Origin: Faeciplasma sp900553675
GTDB taxonomy: Bacteria > Bacillota > Clostridia > Oscillospirales > Ruminococcaceae
Assembly: GCA_958428235.1 (NCBI GenBank)
Contig: CAUAFG010000010.1
Location: 19,917 to 83,916 of the forward strand
Length of the DNA: 64,000 nt
Direction: 5' to 3'
Part shown: positions 58,521-64,000 of the stretch, in pieces
Position numbering within the stretch: position 1 is the first letter of the stretch
How the letters are laid out: each line of letters starts with the position of its first letter
Program-made: the position numbers and the translations under genes
Notes under the pieces: model-generated
Database searches by the model: none
Seen by the model: only the letters and a program-made list of their open reading frames with translations
What the model was told of the DNA's origin: nothing

Positions 58521-59721
58521 CTACCAAAGAACCAAAGCTTCGCCGGTTTCAAGGAAAATTGCCAGATAGCGGGTATTCATACCTTTATCGCCGATACTGT
58601 TTAAACTTATGATAACGGCGTCTTTGCCGACTCCGGCAACATTGTAGCTCATCCGTTCGCCGCCAATATCGGGGATTTCAACAATTTTCGACAAAAGCTC
58701 GTTTCCGTTCATATCCTTTACCGACAGTGTGATATTTTCACCATCGATTATCGACAGCACCGCAACGCCGTCTCCAAGAGCAGCGCAGTTATTTTTTACA
58801 TACTCGCTGAAATCAAACTTAAGGGTGATTTCCTTGGTTTCAAAATCAAACCAATATATCTCTGCGGGACCGTTGCAGTTCTTTGCAAGATATATTCCCT
58901 TGTCGGGGATGACCCACATACTTTTTACAAAGCCGGAAAATTCAGCGGCGGCAGCAGTTTCCATTGTTCGTGTTTTTGAATCCCAGATGTAAAGCTCTAT
59001 GCCGTATTCGTCCGTATTGTCCTTGCTTCTTGTTGTTACAGCTATATACATTTTGTTGGCATAAAGCTGAGTGCAAAGGCTTACATCGCAGTCGTACCGC
59101 GCGCTCATTATCTCTATCGAATCTCCGGATTTTTTAAGCTCGTCAGCCGATATTACAACCCTTTGATAATCTTTGGCGTCTGCGACCTCGCCGGTTACGC
59201 TGGAATAATAGGCGTAGCCCCTGTGAACCGCAAAGGTCGGGCAGGAGTTCATTGACCTCACCCGCTCAACCGGCACCTGCCTGACTTTTGTGCGATTGGT
59301 GCCGTCTGGATCTGCGGAATAAATATGTGCTTCGCCGTTGCTGTCAAGCGCAGCCCAGTACAGCTTTCCGTCATATATCCTCAGGCAGCTTACCGTCGGC
59401 AATATATTTCCGGCGTCGCAGTCATCACCGGTATGGTCACAGCTTGGAACATAAAAGACCGCCTATTCCTGTCTTTTTATCGGAATAATGAAGCTTAAAA
59501 TCGGAAGTTGGCAGGGCATAATATGTATAGTCATTCTCGCAGAAGCCGGAATCGACCGTGCAAAGCCCTCTTTCAACATCATATCCGGAAAGAAACTCAT
59601 CTGTATCAAACATCGGGTTGGCAAGATAATTTTCCGCTTTTTCATGATTTGCTTCTGCGCCTGCATTGCCGCATGATACGAGTACAAGTGCAGCAGCGGC
59701 GATGATGACAATCTTTTTCAT
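58521..59721 (-). pseudogene. Array lipoprotein C, frame-broken in the CCHC motif
   Basis: The N-terminal part (59721-59437) reads lipobox Cys17 ('LVLVSC') through 'DKKTGIGGLLCSK' and then stops. The rest (from ~59441 to 58521) continues in another frame as 'CDHTGDDCDAG', then 'YDGKLYWAALDS', 'DPDGTNR', 'AVHRGYAYYSS'. Paralogues have K-P-E-C at the junction, so five bases coding part of P-E are missing at 59441-59443; restoring them gives 402 codons with a normal C-x4-C-x-H-x4-C. A sequencing error is the alternative. Confidence 0.85.
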
Positions 59722-59775
59722 GTAAATCCTCCTTTTCCATCGGCTTTCGGGTTTTGCGCGATTAGGTATGAAACC

Positions 59776-60915
59776 TCACCTTACATTTTCTAACAGCTTT
59801 GCATTTCCGTTTTTCAGATTTACGCTGTAAAAATACTCGCCTTTGTCTGACTCTGCCCAGACGCTTGAACGCACATAGAGACAGTCCTCATCCGAGCCAA
59901 TTGGGAAATAAAACAGCGGCTCGCCGGACTCGATATCTTGGTTGATAAGCTCCGAAGAAACGACCTCTTTCCCCGAAAGCTCCTTAAGCTTTATATAAAA
60001 ATTCGCGCCGTCGGGGCAGCCGCCGATGATTCTATCATCGCAGAAGCCGTATAGATAGTAGGACCTGTCCTCGCCGTCGTTGAAATCAAAAACTTTTTCC
60101 ATATTTCCGTCAAAGTCAAGCCTGTAGACCTCCGCCCTTTCGCTGCTGTCGGCGAAGTAGATTCCGGTGTCGAAGGCTCTGAATTTCAGCCCTTCAAAGG
60201 GCATACTGCCGCTGTAGATTGTTTTTAAAGTGCCGTCTGATGCCCAGTACTCCATCACTTCAAGGCGGTCATCAAATTCGGCACAAATATAAAGCTTATC
60301 GCCTTTGGCATGGAAGTTAAAATCCCTGGCGTTTTCGGCTGAGTAAATCAGCTTGCCGCTTTTGCCGGAGTCGAGGGGATACGCCATAAGGCAGGCGGTT
60401 TTTATGGGTGTGCCGTCGGATACCGTTCCCACCGTTCCGCCGAAGTAGAGGCTTCCGCGGTGGAATATATATGCAGGGTTAGAGGGCGAACCTGATGCCC
60501 AGTTGGTTTTGTAAAGCTCGTCTTCAACGGTCATAACTGTTCGGCGGTTGGTGCCGTCTTTGCTCATGGCTGAAACCTCGAGCGAGGTGCCGCCAATTCT
60601 ATCGTCGACCCAATAAAGTTCGCCGCCGTAGAGGCAGAAATCATTGCCGGTATAGTAGGCGTTGCACTGCTTTGAGCCGTGACTGCATTCCGGCTTGGAG
60701 CACAGGGGCGCACTTGCACCTGAGGATTTATCGTAAACCCGTATCTGAGCTTTGTCCTTTACCTCGAAGTAAAACACTTCATCGGTCGAGCAGCAGTCAG
60801 TTCCGCTGAAAAGGTAGAAATCCGGGTCGGAATCATAGCTTACAGCCGTGGATTCCCCGCAGGAAGCAAGGAGCAGCAGGGGTATCAGCGTCATTAAACA
60901 TAAAATTCTTTTCAT
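59776..60915 (-). CDS. Array lipoprotein B (beta-propeller-like, CCHC motif)
   Basis: 379 aa from ATG 60915, with GGTGAT six bases upstream; ATG 60927 is an in-frame alternative overlapping copy A. Lipobox Cys19 ('LLLLASC'). Motif 'LCSKPECSHGSKQC': C72, C77, H79, C84. Then 'YGGELYWVDDRIGG', 'KDGTNRRTVM', 'IFHRGSLYFGG', 'LKTIYSGSMPFEG', 'YRLDFDGNMEKVFDF', 'IKLKELSGKEVVSS'. Closest to F in length, motif numbering and C-terminus. Confidence 0.85.
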   Translation of the reverse strand: MKRILCLMTLIPLLLLASCGESTAVSYDSDPDFYLFSGTDCCSTDEVFYFEVKDKAQIRVYDKSSGASAPLCSKPECSHGSKQCNAYYTGNDFCLYGGELYWVDDRIGGTSLEVSAMSKDGTNRRTVMTVEDELYKTNWASGSPSNPAYIFHRGSLYFGGTVGTVSDGTPIKTACLMAYPLDSGKSGKLIYSAENARDFNFHAKGDKLYICAEFDDRLEVMEYWASDGTLKTIYSGSMPFEGLKFRAFDTGIYFADSSERAEVYRLDFDGNMEKVFDFNDGEDRSYYLYGFCDDRIIGGCPDGANFYIKLKELSGKEVVSSELINQDIESGEPLFYFPIGSDEDCLYVRSSVWAESDKGEYFYSVNLKNGNAKLLENVR

Positions 60916-60920
60916 ATCAA

Positions 60921-62231
60921 TCACCATTTTGTATAGGATAAATCCGAGATATGCTCGCCAACAACGACCGGATCGGAACCGTCTGTCGGAACGGCAACTA
61001 CTATATTCATTTGATAATTCTGTAATTGATTCTGCTCCATAAAGCCCAGAAAGATATAGCTGTCGTCTGCGCCCATGATGAGAACACGGGAAACGAAATC
61101 GGAGACGTTAAGATTTTCAACATTTGTTTTATAGACCTCACTGCCGGATTCGTCCTTGCCAACAATCGTAAGCGAGTTTCCGGAGGTCTTGACCATAGCA
61201 TACATCACGCCGTTTGAATATAAAAAGCCGCAGATGCTGCCCTTAGGATTTTCTGTATACTCATAGCGGCTGCCGTATTCCGAAAAGTCAAAGGCGACAA
61301 TTTTTTTGATTTGACCGTCGCCGTAATCAAGACGGTAGGCTGTGGCTCCTCCTGCGTAATCGGGAAAGCTGCTGTAAAAATCTATACCATCGGCGTCGCC
61401 GGATTCGGAAAAGGAACACCACGATTCATCGACGCTTTGGGAAACAAGCTCGGTTTCCTCGCCGCTGTTCAAATCCCATTTATAGGCGCAGACCGAAGCC
61501 TTGCCCGAACCTTCATTATATGCCGCCGCATAGTAAAAGCTGTTGTCGTAAAGGTATTGGCTGCCGCTATGCATTTTTATATTCTTTCTGAAAAGCTCGG
61601 TTTTTTCCTTGGTTTTAAGATTTAATCGGGTGCCGATATGCGTAGTGCCGTCGTCGCCGTAAATAACAGACATCGCGATAGCACAGCCCTTTCCGAAGGA
61701 ATGGTTGCTTTGGGCTTCCTCCGGCGATACTATTTCGCCAAGCCTTGTTTTTACCTTGGTTTCCAAATTCATACACCAGATCACATTGGATATGTGCAAT
61801 TTAGTACTGTCGGATACGCTTTCGCTGCTGAGCCAGTAAAGTCTGCCATCGTCATAGACTATGTTGTCCAAAGCACCGCCAAAGCAAGCTTGGCAGGTAT
61901 TTTTGTTGTGCTGACAGCCAGATATATCGCACAAAATCTCACATTTAAGAGTGGTCTTATCCATGCGGTAGAGCACATGATGCATAAATGCTTGTCCGAC
62001 AATATAATAGCAGTCGCCGCCGTCGCAAACCGATCTGCATATAAAGCCTGCGGGATCATATCCTTCAAGGAAAGACGTATCTACAAGCTTTTTCTCGATT
62101 TCCGCCCTTTCCTCCTCCGAGATAATATTTAAATCTTCGGCGACAGTGGTCACGGCTGTATCGCTCGGCTGAGTCCCACATGACACAAGCAGAATCACGG
62201 ATAAAAGAATAAGCAGACAGATTTTTTTCAT
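60921..62231 (-). CDS. Array lipoprotein A (beta-propeller-like, most divergent CCHC member)
   Basis: 436 aa. Lipobox Cys18 ('VILLVSC') followed by a helical Glu-rich spacer ('IISEEERAEIEKKLVD'). Motif 'LCDISGCQHNKNTC': C101, C106, H108, C113; the K-P-E segment is replaced but ligands are conserved. The H-R-G block of the other copies is absent. Later blocks remain recognisable: 'YDDGRLYWLSSES', 'YRLDYGDGQIKKIVAFDF', 'IVGKDESGSEVYKT'. First gene of the array, with a consensus-like promoter; its stop overlaps the start region of copy B. Confidence 0.83.
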   Translation of the reverse strand: MKKICLLILLSVILLVSCGTQPSDTAVTTVAEDLNIISEEERAEIEKKLVDTSFLEGYDPAGFICRSVCDGGDCYYIVGQAFMHHVLYRMDKTTLKCEILCDISGCQHNKNTCQACFGGALDNIVYDDGRLYWLSSESVSDSTKLHISNVIWCMNLETKVKTRLGEIVSPEEAQSNHSFGKGCAIAMSVIYGDDGTTHIGTRLNLKTKEKTELFRKNIKMHSGSQYLYDNSFYYAAAYNEGSGKASVCAYKWDLNSGEETELVSQSVDESWCSFSESGDADGIDFYSSFPDYAGGATAYRLDYGDGQIKKIVAFDFSEYGSRYEYTENPKGSICGFLYSNGVMYAMVKTSGNSLTIVGKDESGSEVYKTNVENLNVSDFVSRVLIMGADDSYIFLGFMEQNQLQNYQMNIVVAVPTDGSDPVVVGEHISDLSYTKW

Positions 62232-62362
62232 GATGTATCCTTTCTGACACTAAGGATTGGCAGGCACTTTGGGCGTATTTAACGGGCGGAAAATGCGCTG
62301 CCCAAAGGCTGAATATGTATGAATTAGCCAATCTGGAAAGATAAAAATTTTGTTCCAATTTT

Positions 62363-62391
62363 AGTATAGCGCAGTTATGCTTTTATGTCAA
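62363..62391 (-). promoter_or_regulatory. Promoter of the lipoprotein array
   Basis: Minus strand TTGACA (62391-62386), 17-bp spacer, TATACT (62368-62363). About 130 nt of leader precede copy A. With short gaps all the way, this promoter could drive the array and possibly the ABC genes. Confidence 0.8.
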
Positions 62392-62427
62392 GCGTTTTTG
62401 CCGGACTAACTCCTCGATTGCCTCTTC

Positions 62428-62456
62428 TTGACACTATCACTTTTATGTGATAAACT
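62428..62456 (+). promoter_or_regulatory. Promoter with internal inverted repeat for the divergent lipoprotein
   Basis: TTGACA (62428-62433), 17-bp spacer, TAAACT (62451-62456). The spacer contains TATCAC-TTTTAT-GTGATA (62435-62452), a perfect 6-bp inverted repeat placed where a repressor would block polymerase. Confidence 0.75.
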
Positions 62457-62510
62457 GTAATTATATTAATTCCGTACAAAACTGAACTGCCTAAAAAGGA
62501 GGGTTAACCT

Positions 62511-63749
62511 ATGAGAAAAATGTTAGCATTGTGCATATGCGCTATGCTGCTTTTGTGTTCCTGTTCAAATACATCAGATTCCGGTCAATTTGGTACGTCA
62601 GACTATCTTTCGGACTACGACGTTCCGCTCGGTTTTAATCAGGGGCTGCTGCGCTTTTGCAGATCTGATGATATCTACTACAGCATAGTGCCGGCAGATA
62701 CCGGCAGCCGGATTATGTTCAGCGACCCCAAAAGTGGTATTTCGGGATGTCTCTGCTCCCGCCCCGAATGTCTGCATAACAACGCCGATTGCGGAGCCTA
62801 TGTTTTGTCCTCCCACGGCAGTGGACTTCAGGTGTACGACGGATATCTCTATTTCGTTGCCACAGACCCGAATGATGCGCTTAAGAAATGTATCTATCGC
62901 GAAGCATTAGACGGTACGGCGCGCACAGAGATCAAAACACTTCCTGCGCAGAGCTACGAATTTAACTCCGATATGTATACCCAGTTCCACAGGGACTACT
63001 GCTATTTTGCAGGGGTGAAAAACATGGTTGACGGCGCAGCTCAGTCGTATATCGTTTCAATAGCTGCTGAGGAGCTGTCTAAGAGTAAAGAAAGCTTACA
63101 GATATTTAATAAGGACTACGCCGCAGAGTTTCTGAGCTTTCGTATGCAGATAATCGGTACCAAGATATATTACGAGGTCTCGACTGCCGAGAGAAAGCAG
63201 GCGAATGCCTTTGAATATGAAAACTGCAAAATCGAGCTTTACTGTTATGACATTATATCCCGGAAATCCGAGACGATATACAACGGTGAGGTTCCAATCG
63301 CTGCAAAAGAGATATGGATTGAGCCCGAGAAATGTATGTATTTTACAGCTATTGACGGGTCAGACGCGATTTACAGTCTCGACTTTGCGTCGGGTGAGAC
63401 TTCCCTGCTGTTTGAAGTATCCGACAGCGATCAAGCGGCTTTGCCGTTTTTAGGAGACAACCTTGCAATCACGATCGCCGACGGCAAAATCATCGTCAAA
63501 GACTTTTCGGGCAGCATTCTCTTAGAAAAAGACGTGACCAAAACCGAGAGCAATTTTTCAGACGGAGCATTCGGGGTGGGAAGAATGTATGCCGCCTCGG
63601 ACGACGAATACATCTATTACAGCTACAACACGTTTAAAAGCTTCGCGGCATATCCGCTTGACGGCTCCGAGCCCGTTATTCTCTGGCAGTCGAAAAAAAC
63701 GGAGATGCCGGCTGTTCCTGAAATCGTGAAGCCTGCGAAAGGAAAATAG
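62511..63749 (+). CDS. Divergent array lipoprotein (beta-propeller-like, CCHC motif)
   Basis: 412 aa behind AAAGGAGGG. Lipobox Cys18 ('MLLLCSC'). Motif 'LCSRPECLHNNADC': C82, C87, H89, C94. Then 'VYDGYLYFVATD', 'ALDGTARTEI', 'QFHRDYCYFAG', 'SETIYNGEVPI', 'YSLDFASGETSLLFEV', 'IIVKDFSGSILLEKD'. It is closest to the broken copy C and to D ('D-Y-L-S-D-Y-D' and the pre-motif 'DPKSGISG'). It is on the opposite strand from the rest of the array with its own promoter. Confidence 0.85.
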   Translation: MRKMLALCICAMLLLCSCSNTSDSGQFGTSDYLSDYDVPLGFNQGLLRFCRSDDIYYSIVPADTGSRIMFSDPKSGISGCLCSRPECLHNNADCGAYVLSSHGSGLQVYDGYLYFVATDPNDALKKCIYREALDGTARTEIKTLPAQSYEFNSDMYTQFHRDYCYFAGVKNMVDGAAQSYIVSIAAEELSKSKESLQIFNKDYAAEFLSFRMQIIGTKIYYEVSTAERKQANAFEYENCKIELYCYDIISRKSETIYNGEVPIAAKEIWIEPEKCMYFTAIDGSDAIYSLDFASGETSLLFEVSDSDQAALPFLGDNLAITIADGKIIVKDFSGSILLEKDVTKTESNFSDGAFGVGRMYAASDDEYIYYSYNTFKSFAAYPLDGSEPVILWQSKKTEMPAVPEIVKPAKGK

Positions 63750-63894
63750 CTCTATGGCTTAGGCTTCAGAGCATTAAGGGCTGACGATTATGGGGGGAGT
63801 TTGGAGGGGATTTTTGCTTTGTTATGCTCCGGTATTTGGCGCTTTAGCTGTCTGAAAGCTAATTACAATTCAAAATGTTTCCACTGATATATAA

Positions 63895-63941
63895 AAGAAA
63901 AAAGTCTACAAACCGCGTAGATAAACGGTTTGCAGACTTTT
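63895..63941 (-). terminator. Terminator of the tRNA-Trp gene
   Basis: 14-bp stem (63902-63915 with 63926-63939; one T-G pair in the minus-strand RNA), then a T-rich tract TTTTTTCTTTTA on the minus strand. Between the lipoprotein stop at 63749 and this hairpin nothing else is seen. Confidence 0.85.
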
Positions 63942-63945
63942 AATC

Positions 63946-64000
63946 TGGCAGGGGCAGAAGGACTTGAACCCTCGGCACGCGGTTTTGGAGACCGCTGCTC
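63946..64000 (-). tRNA. tRNA-Trp (CCA anticodon), 5' end beyond the window
   Basis: The minus strand shows the anticodon arm GCGGT-CTCCAAA-ACCGC (anticodon CCA), a T-arm with GGTTCAAGTCC, the acceptor 3' strand and an encoded CCA end at 63946. The D-arm and 5' acceptor strand are cut off by the window edge. Confidence 0.9.

Noticed and set aside
58521..59721. Two separate small genes in place of the broken lipoprotein
   Set aside because: Both pieces align to one paralogue in order, with a five-base gap at a conserved motif; the downstream piece has no SD or signal peptide.

Overview
The window looks like a chromosome segment of a low-to-mid GC, probably gut-associated clostridial Bacillota, Ruminococcaceae/Oscillospiraceae-like. 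The evidence is lipoproteins with Gram-positive signal peptides, class B sortases, a SpoIID/LytB protein, glnA followed by an ANTAR regulator, a giant 2-hydroxyacyl-CoA dehydratase activase, strong SD motifs with occasional TTG/GTG starts, and U-tract terminators. No phage, plasmid, CRISPR or rRNA genes are seen. The only tRNA is a partial tRNA-Trp(CCA) at the right edge.

Layout. 1-2934: glycan utilisation (3' end of a GH43 gene, then a GH31). 3183-7957: dehydratase activase and a YbaK-type deacylase. 8026-9397: membrane-anchored XRE regulator and a lipoprotein. 9725-15610: two-component/ABC module (response regulator, E-loop ATPase, three 275-aa permeases, histidine kinase) followed by a permuted NlpC/P60-like protein. 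15836-23417: NifS-like desulfurase, thiI, pncC, two class B sortases, a SpoIID/LytB protein and a transglutaminase lipoprotein. 23480-26741: SDR enzyme, then membrane protein, acpS, NAD(P)HX dehydratase and lipoprotein. Two non-coding inverted-repeat elements lie at 24212-24347 and 26733-27157. 27190-27996: small XRE regulator with a DUF2975-like membrane protein. 28424-39832: glnA, ANTAR regulator, pyrG, purC, purB, purA, carA, carB, a nitrogen/glutamine and nucleotide block in which all the biosynthetic genes except purC and purB/purA use or make glutamine directly. 39929-45676: surface protein, rmuC, FliB-like protein, GH27 and a lipoprotein. 46022-48702: E2-like protein lacking the usual catalytic His, and an acyl-CoA synthetase. 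48762-50802: operon of small membrane proteins ending in a PstS-like protein, including a 46-aa gene. 50940-63749: an unknown protein, a two-gene ABC transporter, and a tandem family of beta-propeller-like lipoproteins.

The most unusual content is that last region. Six intact lipoproteins and one frame-broken copy share C-x4-C-x-H-x4-C near the N-terminus. Six lie head to tail upstream of an ABC transporter and the seventh is divergent. A short fossil of what may be another copy sits between array and transporter. Second is the ABC/two-component module: one permease was duplicated together with the first codons of the kinase gene, leaving a dead 12-codon kinase start between the copies, and four CTTTAC repeats at 11-12 bp spacing precede the ABC promoter, a likely response-regulator operator. 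Third is the glnA leader, with a consensus promoter and a leader terminator next to an ANTAR antiterminator-type gene. All assignments come from reading motifs by eye; no database search was run.
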